64,000 bases of DNA from Bdellovibrionales bacterium RIFOXYC1_FULL_37_79 (GTDB taxonomy: Bacteria; Bdellovibrionota; Bacteriovoracia; Bacteriovoracales; Bacteriovoracaceae), in NCBI GenBank assembly GCA_001770015.1, contig MEQB01000012.1, positions 1 through 64,000 of the forward strand, in the 5' to 3' direction. The position numbers and the translations under genes are program-made. Each line of letters starts with the position of its first letter. Position 1 is the stretch's first letter. Below the pieces are notes generated by a model, which made no database searches, was not told the DNA's origin, and saw only the letters and a list, made by a program, of their open reading frames with translations. Shown here piece after piece: positions 16,116 through 24,849 of this stretch.

Positions 16116-17066
16116 ATGAATAGGAAAACTTGGGGTGTATGGATTGCTCAAATAAAAAAACCCTTAAGAGACGACACCTTATTTAAAATTTTATCTAGCT
16201 TAAAGATCATCGCTATTCCGGTCATGACCTTGGGCATACTGGCCAGCATGTTATGGATAATCCTAAGTATCAATTTAGTTTATTTTAGTGCCAATGGGTT
16301 TTTGAAGGTTTCTGGAATAGAGGATACTTTTTATGAACATCTGTCTCAAATTTTGTTTTTTAACCTTATATGGGGTTTATTGGCGCTAGGGATTATGGCC
16401 CTTCTCGGATGGTATGTATCAAGTTTAATTTTACGACCCTTTAAGCTGATTGGTGATTATTGCGACCAAGTGCTCAAGGGGGAAAAGGCGGAGTATAATC
16501 AGGACCTTTTTACGGATGTCAGGCTGCTTACTTCATTTTGCGATTATTTTTTTAATTGTATGGAAAATGCTTTAAAAAATAAATTATTTACGCCCTTGGA
16601 GGTTTTAAAAAAATATCAAAAAATTCATGCCCCAGTGTTTGAAAAATCTTTTTTTATCCAGTTTTTTTTATTGATCCTGGTGACGTCAGTGGCCGGAGGC
16701 ATTGGGATTTATTATTTAACCGTGGAAATTTATATGGATCTGATTGCTTTATCCATACAAGCATTAAAATCAGAACCGGTGGGACGGTATTTTTTCAGTG
16801 AACAAAAAGAAATCTTTATTCAAATCGTTAATATCGTGATGGTGATTTATTTGGTTATGAATTTTTTTCTATGTATGCATTTTCATTCCCTGATTTCAGG
16901 GCCGGCTTTTGCCGTCTTTTCAACCATGCGGTCATTTTTAAAAGGAAACTTTGATTCAAGAATTCATATTATCGGTTCAAGGTATTTAAGGGACCATATA
17001 ATGAAAATAAACAAATATCTTGAGTATATTCAAAAAAATGTTGAATTACATAAAAATAAAGATTGA
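16116..17066 (+). CDS. Membrane protein with HAMP-like segments
   Basis: 316 residues with about four hydrophobic spans (near residues 25-55, 75-105, 175-210 and 235-265). Each pair is followed by a cytoplasmic HAMP-like helix: PFKLIGDYCDQVLKGEKAEYNQ after the second and FSTMRSFLKGNFDSRIHI after the fourth. No kinase, cyclase or chemoreceptor output is visible, so it may be a signal-relay or partner subunit. AAAGGA lies 12 nt before the ATG. A weak sigma-28-like site precedes it. Family not recognised. Confidence 0.7.
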   Translation: MNRKTWGVWIAQIKKPLRDDTLFKILSSLKIIAIPVMTLGILASMLWIILSINLVYFSANGFLKVSGIEDTFYEHLSQILFFNLIWGLLALGIMALLGWYVSSLILRPFKLIGDYCDQVLKGEKAEYNQDLFTDVRLLTSFCDYFFNCMENALKNKLFTPLEVLKKYQKIHAPVFEKSFFIQFFLLILVTSVAGGIGIYYLTVEIYMDLIALSIQALKSEPVGRYFFSEQKEIFIQIVNIVMVIYLVMNFFLCMHFHSLISGPAFAVFSTMRSFLKGNFDSRIHIIGSRYLRDHIMKINKYLEYIQKNVELHKNKD

Positions 17067-17147
17067 TAAAAGTTGGTGAAAAGTCATTTTTAAACTAGTA
17101 TATTCGTAATATTATTTTTGTTTCGTTTTATTTACAAAGGAAAATTC

Positions 17148-17957
17148 ATGACAATCAAGCTTAAAAATGTTTTTGGTGTTTTAATGGTTGGGCTGTTGGT
17201 GATCAGTTGTGTGTCAGAGAAAGATTTAAAAGAAAAAGTTAAAAAGGCCATTGAAGAGAATCCTGAAATGGTGATAGATGCGATCAATAAAAGACCTAAA
17301 GAATTTGTACAGGTGTTACAAAAGGCAGTCACAGAAGTGCGCACGGAAGAGGATAAGAAAGCCAGAGAAAGCGAACAAAAGAAATTAGAGGAACATTTCA
17401 ATAATCCGCTGGTTCCCCAGATTGGAGAGTTGGAATCCGTCAGGGGAGAAAAGGATGCTCCGATCACGCTTGTCATGTATTCGGATTTTCAGTGTCCTTT
17501 CTGTGTTCAAGGAGTTGAGACGGTTAATAAATTACGAGAAAAATACGGAAAGAAAATGCGCTACATATATAAGCATCTTCCCTTGGTGAGCCTGGGACAT
17601 GCCCAAGCTCCTCTGGCTGCAGAATATTTTGAGGCGATTGCTGTGCAAAGTGTGGAGAAGGCCTATAAATTTCATGATGAACTTTATAGCAATCAACGAA
17701 GTATTCAAAAGGGAGAGGATTTTTTTAAAGCAGTGGTTCGCAAATTAAATGTTGACGCTAATAAATTAGCTACTGATTTGAAATCGGAGAGAGTAAAAAA
17801 GAAAATGGAAAACGATCAAATGGAGGCCCAAAAGTTTGAGTTTCAAGGGACTCCGGGCTTTTTACTCAATGGAATTCCTATCTACGGAGCCTTACCGGTT
17901 GAATATTTTGAAAGTATTATTGACCGACTAAAACAGTCGGGAAAACTTTCGATTTAA
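17148..17957 (+). CDS. DsbA-family thioredoxin-fold lipoprotein
   Basis: 269 residues: lipoprotein signal ending VLMVGLLVISC (C21), a helical charged region with the KKAIEENPEMVIDAI pattern common ahead of DsbA domains, then a DsbA/thioredoxin domain with active site C117-P-F-C120 and the cis-Pro loop GTPGF. It is expected to act as a thiol oxidase or disulfide exchanger, tethered to a membrane facing the periplasm. Start: ATG 17148 with AAAGGAA upstream, not the open frame from 17118. No DsbB partner is nearby. Confidence 0.88.
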   Translation: MTIKLKNVFGVLMVGLLVISCVSEKDLKEKVKKAIEENPEMVIDAINKRPKEFVQVLQKAVTEVRTEEDKKARESEQKKLEEHFNNPLVPQIGELESVRGEKDAPITLVMYSDFQCPFCVQGVETVNKLREKYGKKMRYIYKHLPLVSLGHAQAPLAAEYFEAIAVQSVEKAYKFHDELYSNQRSIQKGEDFFKAVVRKLNVDANKLATDLKSERVKKKMENDQMEAQKFEFQGTPGFLLNGIPIYGALPVEYFESIIDRLKQSGKLSI

Positions 17958-18087
17958 TTTTTTTCACACTATAATATTCATGAAAAATTAAAGATTGGGA
18001 GTCAATCATTTAATTCTTTTATTTTTTCTTTAACTTGTGTAAAACATAGTTGGGTTTTTTGTACCTCTGGAAAAATGGGGGAGGATT

Positions 18088-18510
18088 ATGACTGATTTAT
18101 CTTATTTGGAACTGGGAAGAAAAATGTCTAGACCTGCTGGCGGGGTTCGTCCTACCAAGGCTTCTTTTTTGGCAAATAATAAAATCAACTACAGTGAGTT
18201 TACGGATAAGGATATTGTGGAAGGATATTGTGATGATCTTTTGAAGTTGCTGGGGGAAGAAGATCTCAGGGTGATGATTTCTGGTATCTTTCGTATCCAA
18301 AACCAGCTAAGTGAATTACTGGAAGAAAAAAATATGGATCACAGTTTATCATTGGATGATTTTTTTCGTCAGTTATCACCACTTTTATTGGAAGTATTGT
18401 GGGAAACTGCCAATCAAGAGGTGGATCAATCCCAACTGCTTAAGAAATTCCAAGAGGCAATTCGGATATCATTAGAAGAGGAACTCTATCTTTGGCAGGA
18501 TCGCCATTAA
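18088..18510 (+). CDS. Hypothetical protein, 140 residues
   Basis: Not recognised. A soluble, acidic, helical protein with a short basic N-terminal segment (GRKMSRPAGGVRPTKASF) and no Cys or signal peptide. A very strong ribosome-binding site (GGGGGAGG) precedes the ATG, suggesting good expression. It lies just before the flagellar operon, but a separate promoter at 18613 separates it from fliL, so a flagellar role is only possible. Confidence 0.7.
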   Translation: MTDLSYLELGRKMSRPAGGVRPTKASFLANNKINYSEFTDKDIVEGYCDDLLKLLGEEDLRVMISGIFRIQNQLSELLEEKNMDHSLSLDDFFRQLSPLLLEVLWETANQEVDQSQLLKKFQEAIRISLEEELYLWQDRH

Positions 18511-18612
18511 AAGCCAAGTCACTCTTTTGACAGCAGTTTTTTTTGTTTAGAGGAAACTTTTTCCTTATTGGTTCAAATAAGGGTATAAATTTCCTAGCTG
18601 AAACATGCTATC

Positions 18613-18641
18613 TTGCTCCGAGGCTGTTCCTACTGTATAAT
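18613..18641 (+). promoter_or_regulatory. Sigma-70-like promoter of the flagellar operon
   Basis: TTGCTC (18613-18618) and a perfect TATAAT (18636-18641) are separated by 17 nt in the 200-bp gap before fliL. It would drive the fliL-to-fliA run, which has no larger gap after this point. No sigma-54 GG/GC element was seen in the gap. Confidence 0.55.
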
Positions 18642-18711
18642 TTTTGACATAGGATGCTTTTTTTAATTAAAGAAAGCATGTTTTTAGGAAAAATCTACCA
18701 CGGAAGGAAAG

Positions 18712-19263
18712 ATGGCCGATAAAGATGAAATCAAAAAACCAAGCGAACAGGATTCCAAGGGAAGTAAAAATTATTTGCTGGCAGCCGTATTGTTTTTTAA
18801 CACTGTTTTGATGGGGGCAGTGGCTTTTTTACAATACCAATCACATACCCAAAAGGCCCAAGAATCCACTATAAAAGATGTGGTGAAAGCGGCCATGCTG
18901 GAAAAAGAAGTGGATGATAAGGCAAGGGCAGAAGGGCTGGGAGAAGCCGAGAAGACCGATGGTATTTTATATCCACTAAAAACTTTTACAGCGAACCTGG
19001 CCCAGGGTGATGGGCCAAGAAGATTTCTTAGAATGACTGCGGTTATTCAGTTCAGTCAGGACACCAAAAAAAGCGAAGTTGAGGCAAGAAGTCCTCAAAT
19101 ACGAGACAAGATAATTAGTTTGATCAACTCGAAAAGACCAGAAGATCTTTTAAAAGTTGAGGGAAAAGCCTATCTTAAGGAAGAGATAAAGGCGGCCATT
19201 AATGCGCTTATGGTGGATGGCCATGTGATGAATGTGTATTATGTTGAATTTCAAATCAACTAG
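18712..19263 (+). CDS. fliL: Flagellar basal-body protein FliL
   Basis: 183 residues: a short charged N terminus, one membrane span (about residues 21-42), and a periplasmic FliL domain (LKTFTANLAQGDGPRRFLRMTAVIQF...DKIISLINSKRPEDLLKVEGKAYLKEEI). FliL forms a ring around the stator and supports torque. GGAAGG precedes the ATG. First gene of the operon, directly ahead of fliM. Confidence 0.95.
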   Translation: MADKDEIKKPSEQDSKGSKNYLLAAVLFFNTVLMGAVAFLQYQSHTQKAQESTIKDVVKAAMLEKEVDDKARAEGLGEAEKTDGILYPLKTFTANLAQGDGPRRFLRMTAVIQFSQDTKKSEVEARSPQIRDKIISLINSKRPEDLLKVEGKAYLKEEIKAAINALMVDGHVMNVYYVEFQIN

Positions 19264-19306
19264 TTTATCACAGTAAGAAAGTGTTGATTGTCCCAAGGAG
19301 GGGAAG

Positions 19307-20302
19307 ATGGCACAAGTTTTAAGTCAAGATGAAGTTGATGCTCTACTTAATGCCGTTAATGAAGGGGATCTGGAAGAGGAAAGTAGCTCGGATTCCAAAC
19401 AGCCGGTAGAGTACGGTGAGCAGATTAATGAGAATATTCAGCCCTACGATCTCACCAATCAAGATCGGGTTATTCGGGGAAGAATGCCTATCTTGGAAAT
19501 CATCTATGAAAGGTTTATTCGGGCCTTTCGTGTCTCGCTTTCAAATAGTTTAAGAAAAATTTCTACCATCTCAATGATTTCGACTGACCTTTTGAAATTC
19601 GGGGAATTTGTCAATACCCTGCCGATTCCTTCATGTATGTGTATCATGCGTTTTAATGAACTCAGAGGGCCGGCACTGCTGGTTTTTGAATCGAAACTTG
19701 CTTATGCCATCATTGATTCCTATTTTGGCGGAACTGATCGGCCATTTACCAAGATTGATGGTAAGGAATTTACCCAAATAGAACTTTCTTTTATGAAGAA
19801 AGTTATGGATATGGCCTTAAGTGATTTGGAAGATTCGTGGGCACCAGTTCATAGAATAGATGCCCAGTATTTAAGAACGGAAATCAATCCCCAGTTTGTG
19901 GGAGTGGTTCCACCAAGTGATGTTGTGATTGCCACCACCTTGGAAGTGGAATTTGAATCGGCTTCTGGCACTATCATGATCGTCGTTCCTTATTCCACCA
20001 TTGAACCGATCAAGCAAAAACTTTCATCGAGTTTCCAAACCGATAACGATATGGCCGATAGTATTTGGACTCAGGCCATGAATGCTCATATCAAGGATGT
20101 GGCTACTTCAGTTGTTGTGAAGCTGGGGGAAACTGAAATGACCGTGGGGGATTTAATTACTTTGGAGATTGGAGATGTTATTCCGCTTAAGCAGGAGGCT
20201 TCGGGAGAAGTGGTGCTTACCATTGAAGGTGTTGAAAAAATGCGGGGAATAATCGGTGAGTACAAGGGGAATCGGGCGGTTCAGATAAGCGTAGTAAAAT
20301 AG
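19307..20302 (+). CDS. fliM: Flagellar motor switch protein FliM
   Basis: 331 residues. The N-terminal LSQDEVDALL motif is the CheY-P binding helix, so direction switching through CheY is retained. The middle CheC-like domain (NSLRKISTISMISTDLLKFG, LRGPALLVFESKLAYAIID) and C-terminal SpoA domain follow. FliM sits in the C ring. A strong AAGGAGGGG precedes the start. Confidence 0.97.
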   Translation: MAQVLSQDEVDALLNAVNEGDLEEESSSDSKQPVEYGEQINENIQPYDLTNQDRVIRGRMPILEIIYERFIRAFRVSLSNSLRKISTISMISTDLLKFGEFVNTLPIPSCMCIMRFNELRGPALLVFESKLAYAIIDSYFGGTDRPFTKIDGKEFTQIELSFMKKVMDMALSDLEDSWAPVHRIDAQYLRTEINPQFVGVVPPSDVVIATTLEVEFESASGTIMIVVPYSTIEPIKQKLSSSFQTDNDMADSIWTQAMNAHIKDVATSVVVKLGETEMTVGDLITLEIGDVIPLKQEASGEVVLTIEGVEKMRGIIGEYKGNRAVQISVVK

Positions 20303-20330
20303 TTTTTATAAATAATCAAAAGGATTAAAT

Positions 20331-20720
20331 ATGGCAGATGAAATGAATCAAACAATGGAAGACAAAAAAAAGGTGATGCCCAACATGATTGAGAATGTTG
20401 AGGTGAAGGAAATGGCCGATGATATCAAGGCGGGGGATGATGCCCTTAATAAGTTGAAAATCCAAAATCTGGATTTTATTTTGGATATCCCTTTGAAAGT
20501 CACCGTCGAACTGGGTAGAACGACCGTGATAGTAAAAGATCTTCTTCAACTTGGGCAAGGTTCTGTGTTGGAATTGGATAAACTGGCCGGTGAACCTTTG
20601 GAAATTTTAGTCAATGGCAAATTGGTGGCCAAAGGTGAGGTGGTAGTGGTCAATGAAAAATTTGGCATCAGATTAACAGATATTATCAGCCCGATAGAAA
20701 GGATTGAAACTCTAAAATAG
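20331..20720 (+). CDS. fliN: Flagellar motor switch protein FliN
   Basis: 129 residues: a variable, charged N terminus of about 45 residues and a SpoA/FliN domain ([20 protein letters not shown]...[48 protein letters not shown]). It forms the lower C ring with FliM and binds FliH. AAAAGGA precedes the ATG. The fliO start codon follows its stop directly. Confidence 0.97.
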   Translation: MADEMNQTMEDKKKVMPNMIENVEVKEMADDIKAGDDALNKLKIQNLDFILDIPLKVTVELGRTTVIVKDLLQLGQGSVLELDKLAGEPLEILVNGKLVAKGEVVVVNEKFGIRLTDIISPIERIETLK

Positions 20721-21887
20721 ATGGTAAAAATTATGAATAAAAAATGTAAAACGATTTTGGGTTTTTTAGTAATGGGTCTCCACCTGGCCTGGATAAACAT
20801 TGGCAGTGCGAGTATTCAAATTAAAAATTTGGATTTTTCCAACGTTAATGAAAATACGGGATTATTATCTATTACTTTTCAAGGCACTATGGAACAAAGT
20901 CCAGAGCTTTCCATTAAAGATTCGATTATTCAGCTTGAACTGCAAAATGCCACGGTATGGCCTAAAATTGAAAAGAAGATTTCTTTATCCAAAGGCGAGT
21001 TGGACACCACCATCACGGCCTATCAATATGATAAAAAAATGGTGAGGGTCCGTGCCATTTTGCCCTTTGCCACGGGTTTTTCCAAGGATGAAGTTAAAAT
21101 GCAATTGAGTGGTGATAAAATCAATATAAATTTTAAAACGGTTCCAGTATTGCCAGATGCGATGGCAAAAACGGCTGCTTCCAACGATGCTGATAAATAT
21201 GATGAAACTTATTTAGAACAACTTTTAAAGGATAAAAAAGTTGATAAGAGCAAAGAGCATGCGACGGTCGCTATGAAAAATGATTTTAGCCATGTCCTGG
21301 TTGATAAAACGGCTAAACCTTTGGGTCAAGATCAGGTTAAAACCAGAGTTTCATCCATAGAGAAAAAGGATAGTTGGAAATCAAATTTTTCAATTCAAAA
21401 TTTTGTTGCGAAAGTGGTGGCTTTTTTTGCTTGCATCCTTCTGGTTTTTTATGGACTGGCCACACTTATGAAAAAAGGTTTTTTTAAAAAAACCAGATTG
21501 GGATTTTTAAGTAATGAAAAAATGGTGGAAGTTTTGTCTACGACCTACATTGCTCCTAAAAGAAGTGTCGTGATGATCAAGGCTTATGATCAGGTTTTTC
21601 TTGTTGGAAATAGCGAACGGGGCATGCATTTTCTGTCGGAGATCAAACATGTTCCAGGGCTTTTAAAAACTGGTGAAAAAAGTATGACTGGAATGAATTT
21701 TGATACCAATCTGCAGGATGCCGATATAAACGATCTTCCTCAGCAGATAAAGGAGAATATTGAAGTCTCCAAAGAGGAAACCAGTACCCTGGCTGGCTTT
21801 TTAAAAAATACTAAAAAAAGTGATGATAATGACAAACTGGCAAATAAGATTAAAAGCAAGGTGAAAAACTTGAAATCATTGCAGTAA
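20721..21887 (+). CDS. fliO: Flagellar export protein FliO with N-terminal AMIN-like domain
   Basis: 388 residues, about three times a typical short FliO. The core is the span near residues 232-252 followed by the FliO domain (LSTTYIAPKRSVVMIKAYDQ...FLVGN). Ahead of it lies a signal segment and a beta-rich periplasmic region of about 200 residues (IQIKNLDFSNVNENTGLLSITFQG...) that looks like an AMIN domain, a peptidoglycan/envelope-binding module. FliO helps assemble the FliP ring. The ATG at 20721 abuts the fliN stop; ATG 20733 (MNKKCKTILGF) is an equally good start for the signal peptide. Confidence 0.85.
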   Translation: MVKIMNKKCKTILGFLVMGLHLAWINIGSASIQIKNLDFSNVNENTGLLSITFQGTMEQSPELSIKDSIIQLELQNATVWPKIEKKISLSKGELDTTITAYQYDKKMVRVRAILPFATGFSKDEVKMQLSGDKININFKTVPVLPDAMAKTAASNDADKYDETYLEQLLKDKKVDKSKEHATVAMKNDFSHVLVDKTAKPLGQDQVKTRVSSIEKKDSWKSNFSIQNFVAKVVAFFACILLVFYGLATLMKKGFFKKTRLGFLSNEKMVEVLSTTYIAPKRSVVMIKAYDQVFLVGNSERGMHFLSEIKHVPGLLKTGEKSMTGMNFDTNLQDADINDLPQQIKENIEVSKEETSTLAGFLKNTKKSDDNDKLANKIKSKVKNLKSLQ

Positions 21888-21912
21888 TAATTTTCTAAAA
21901 TCGGGAGAGAGC

Positions 21913-22680
21913 ATGGATGCTTTCAAGTTAAAAAGAATTTTGGTCCTGTTTTTTGTTGTGATGGCAATTAGTTTTGTATTGGTGGGAGAGGTGTTTGCCC
22001 AAAGTACGAATTTAAACCTGCCCGGGTTATCCTTGAATTTTGGCAAAGATGTTGATTTGGTGGATACTCTAAAGATTTTGGTTTTGTTTACGGTGATTAC
22101 CCTGGCTCCAGCTATTTTGGTACTTTGTACCTGTTTTACTCGAATCATTGTTGTCTTGGCGTTTATGAGACAGGCCATTGGTACCCAAAATATGCCTCCT
22201 AATCAGCTGCTGATAGGACTGGCTTTGTTCTTATCAATTTTTATTATGCAACCAACCGGTAAAACCATTTATGACAATGCGATTTTACCATACATGGATA
22301 AAAAAATAACTACCGCCGTTGCTCTTGATCAAATTGAACTGGGGCTTCGGGAGTTTATGAACAAGCAGACCAGAAAGGCGGATATTGCTCTCTTTTACGA
22401 TGTTACTTCTACCACTCCTCCTAAAACGGTGCAGGAAGTGCCCATCCATTTTTTAATTCCAGCATTTGTCATATCGGAATTAAAGACTGCTTTCCAGATT
22501 GGTTTTTTGCTTTATATACCATTTTTGGTTTTGGACATGGTGGTGGCTTCAGTGTTGATGGCCATGGGGATGATGATGCTTCCTCCTGTGGTGATCTCTT
22601 TCCCATTTAAATTGTTGTTATTTGTTTTGGTGGATGGTTGGCAATTGGTGACTGGCTCAATACTACGGTCTTTTAATTAG
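21913..22680 (+). CDS. fliP: Flagellar export gate protein FliP
   Basis: 255 residues with a cleavable signal peptide (to about AFAQ-like VFAQS), then the FliP pattern: LAPAILVLCTCFTRIIVVLAFMRQAIGTQ, MPPNQLLIGLALFL and the C-terminal spans ending ISFPFKLLLFVLVDGWQL. Five FliP copies form the core of the export gate with FliQ and FliR. GGGAGAGAG precedes the ATG. Confidence 0.97.
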   Translation: MDAFKLKRILVLFFVVMAISFVLVGEVFAQSTNLNLPGLSLNFGKDVDLVDTLKILVLFTVITLAPAILVLCTCFTRIIVVLAFMRQAIGTQNMPPNQLLIGLALFLSIFIMQPTGKTIYDNAILPYMDKKITTAVALDQIELGLREFMNKQTRKADIALFYDVTSTTPPKTVQEVPIHFLIPAFVISELKTAFQIGFLLYIPFLVLDMVVASVLMAMGMMMLPPVVISFPFKLLLFVLVDGWQLVTGSILRSFN

Positions 22681-22688
22681 GAGAGAAA

Positions 22689-22964
22689 ATGGGACAAGAT
22701 TTTTATATAGATATTGCGAAAGAGGGAATCAAGATAACTCTCATGCTGGCTTCTCCTATGTTACTGGGAGCATTGTTCATGGGTATTTTGGTGTCACTGT
22801 TTCAAGCGGTTACTCAAATTAATGAACAAACGCTTTCTTTTATACCAAAAATCATTGTTATTGTGGGAGCACTGGCGATCTGTGCACCTTGGATGAGTGA
22901 TGTTTTAGTGCATTTTACGGAGGAATTAATACTTAATATTCCAAATGTAGTGCTGGGGAAATAG
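22689..22964 (+). CDS. fliQ: Flagellar export gate protein FliQ
   Basis: 91 residues, two membrane spans, with the family pattern GIKITLMLASPMLLGALFMGI, LVSLFQAVTQINEQTLSFIPK and a C-terminal span. FliQ packs around the FliP/FliR core. The gap to fliP is 8 bp with AGGAGAG; fliR follows after 2 bp. Confidence 0.97.
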   Translation: MGQDFYIDIAKEGIKITLMLASPMLLGALFMGILVSLFQAVTQINEQTLSFIPKIIVIVGALAICAPWMSDVLVHFTEELILNIPNVVLGK

Positions 22965-22966
22965 GA

Positions 22967-23743
22967 ATGAATATTGAGATAACCGATTATAATTTATTAA
23001 TTGCCTTTTGGTTATGCTTCACCAGATGGAGTGCTATTTTGATCCAGCTGCCACTTTTTGAAGACACTGCAGTACCAGGAGTGTTGAAAATTCTGGGCTC
23101 ATTGATGATTACCTATGCTTTCTTTCCCTATCTGCAAGTTGAGCTGCTTAAGGATATTGATTACCTGGGAGTGGATAATTTTTGGATGCTGACCGCCTTT
23201 CATGCCGTCATTGGATTGCTGATTGGTTTTTTTGTCAAAGCGATTATGCAAATTTTCATTGGTGGAGGATCCATTATTACCCAGCAAATTGGTTTTTCGA
23301 TGGTCAGGTATTTTGATCCTTCTGCCGGAACGGGCATTGGTCCTTTTGAAAAATTGATACAATGGACTATATTAATTTTGATTATTTCCAGCGGTGCACT
23401 GCTGCCCATGTTCAAAGGAGCGTTTGCGTCTTTTTTTTCCATTCATATCTACAACCTGGGTAAAATGGCCCATTCCAGCGAGTATTTTGTCCTGATTTTT
23501 AAAAATATTTTTTTATCATCACTGCTCCTGGCTTCTCCTTTGATCTTTTGTAATATTTTTATCATGAGTGTCCTTGGTATTATCGCCAAACTGGTACCCC
23601 AGATGAATATCATTATGGTCAGCTTTGTGGTCAATATTGGACTTGGATTATTGATCTTTTTAAGTTGCAGTGAGGAGTTTTTTCAAGTGGCTTTTAAAAT
23701 TTATACAGATGGACTGGGCGAATGGTTTCAGTTTATAGGATAG
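22967..23743 (+). CDS. fliR: Flagellar export gate protein FliR
   Basis: 258 residues with six hydrophobic spans. The pattern GLLIGFFVKAIMQIFIGGGSIITQQIGFSM and the C-terminal NIGLGLLIFLSC span match FliR, the single-copy subunit that closes the FliP5 ring. It lies between fliQ and flhB in the usual order. Confidence 0.96.
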   Translation: MNIEITDYNLLIAFWLCFTRWSAILIQLPLFEDTAVPGVLKILGSLMITYAFFPYLQVELLKDIDYLGVDNFWMLTAFHAVIGLLIGFFVKAIMQIFIGGGSIITQQIGFSMVRYFDPSAGTGIGPFEKLIQWTILILIISSGALLPMFKGAFASFFSIHIYNLGKMAHSSEYFVLIFKNIFLSSLLLASPLIFCNIFIMSVLGIIAKLVPQMNIIMVSFVVNIGLGLLIFLSCSEEFFQVAFKIYTDGLGEWFQFIG

Positions 23744-23752
23744 AGGTAATTA

Positions 23753-24844
23753 ATGTCTGATGAACAAGATATTGAGCAAGGTGAAAAGACCGAAGAGCCT
23801 TCGCAGTATCGTATAGATCAGTTTCGTAAAAAAGGTGAAGTGGCTTCCTCTCGTGAGCTTACCAGTGTGTTGATTCTGGCGGCAAGCATCCTAACTCTGA
23901 CTATTTCTATCGTTTATATTTACGAAACCATGGAAGTTTTTATTGAATGGCTTTATTCTCTAAATCCTGAATTGGCCTTTACTCCGAAGGTGCAAAAGGA
24001 AATCATCAACAAAATCGGGATAACACTTATTAAGTGCCTGGGTCCGGTTTTTTTAACAGTGTTATGTGTGGGTGTTTTGGCAAATATTATGCAGATTGGA
24101 TTCTTGTATGCTCCGGAAATTTTAGAATTCAAACCGGAAAGAATTAATCCGATCAACGGGTTTAAAAGAATTTTTTCCATGCGTTCGGTGGTAGAAGCAC
24201 TTAAAGGAGTGGCTAAATTTATTTTTGTCTTGATAATTGTTTATTACTTTGTGAAGGATGATTTAAATTCTTATGTAGGTTTTTTACACACGGAACTGAC
24301 TCAATCCTTTTTCCACGGAAAGTGGATGATCGTCAAGCTGTGTTTTTCTATTTTAGCGGGGCTAAGTGTGGTAGCGCTTGCAGATTTTACTTACCAAAAA
24401 TTTTCCTATAGTAGAAAAATCAAACAAACCAAGTATGAGGCCAAAAAGGAAACCAAGGAACAAGAGGGAAATCCAGAAATCAAGCAAAGGATTAGACAAA
24501 TTCAAAGAGAAATGGCCAATAAGCGAATGATGGAAAAAGTACCCAAAGCCGATGTTATCGTGACCAATCCCACACATTTAAGTGTGGCACTGAAATATGA
24601 TAGTGAAACCATGATTTCCCCGGAAGTTATTGCCAAGGGAGCCGATGTGATTGCCATGCGAATCAGGGAAATTGCCAAAGAACATAATGTTCCCATAGTA
24701 GAAAATGTGGAGTTGGCCCGGGCCCTTTATAAAACGGTCAAGGTCGGCGCCGGAGTTCCTCGTGCTTTGTATAAGGCTGTCGCCGAAGTGCTGGCTTTTG
24801 TTTATAAGCTTAGAAAAAAACATAGGGCATTGGAAGTAAGGTAG
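23753..24844 (+). CDS. flhB: Flagellar export switch protein FlhB
   Basis: 363 residues: four membrane spans in the N-terminal half and a cytoplasmic domain with the autocleavage site N-PTH (VIVTNPTHLSVAL). Cleavage after Asn lets FlhB switch export from rod/hook to filament substrates. The N-terminal GEKTEEPSQYRIDQFRKKGE motif is typical. GAGGTAA precedes the ATG. Confidence 0.97.
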   Translation: MSDEQDIEQGEKTEEPSQYRIDQFRKKGEVASSRELTSVLILAASILTLTISIVYIYETMEVFIEWLYSLNPELAFTPKVQKEIINKIGITLIKCLGPVFLTVLCVGVLANIMQIGFLYAPEILEFKPERINPINGFKRIFSMRSVVEALKGVAKFIFVLIIVYYFVKDDLNSYVGFLHTELTQSFFHGKWMIVKLCFSILAGLSVVALADFTYQKFSYSRKIKQTKYEAKKETKEQEGNPEIKQRIRQIQREMANKRMMEKVPKADVIVTNPTHLSVALKYDSETMISPEVIAKGADVIAMRIREIAKEHNVPIVENVELARALYKTVKVGAGVPRALYKAVAEVLAFVYKLRKKHRALEVR

Positions 24845-24849
24845 ATTGA

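Noticed and set aside
18714-18727. GCCGATAA-like sequence as a sigma-28 -10 box at fliL
   Set aside because: It is the fliL start itself (Met-Ala-Asp-Lys codons) and no -35 element lies 11 nt upstream.
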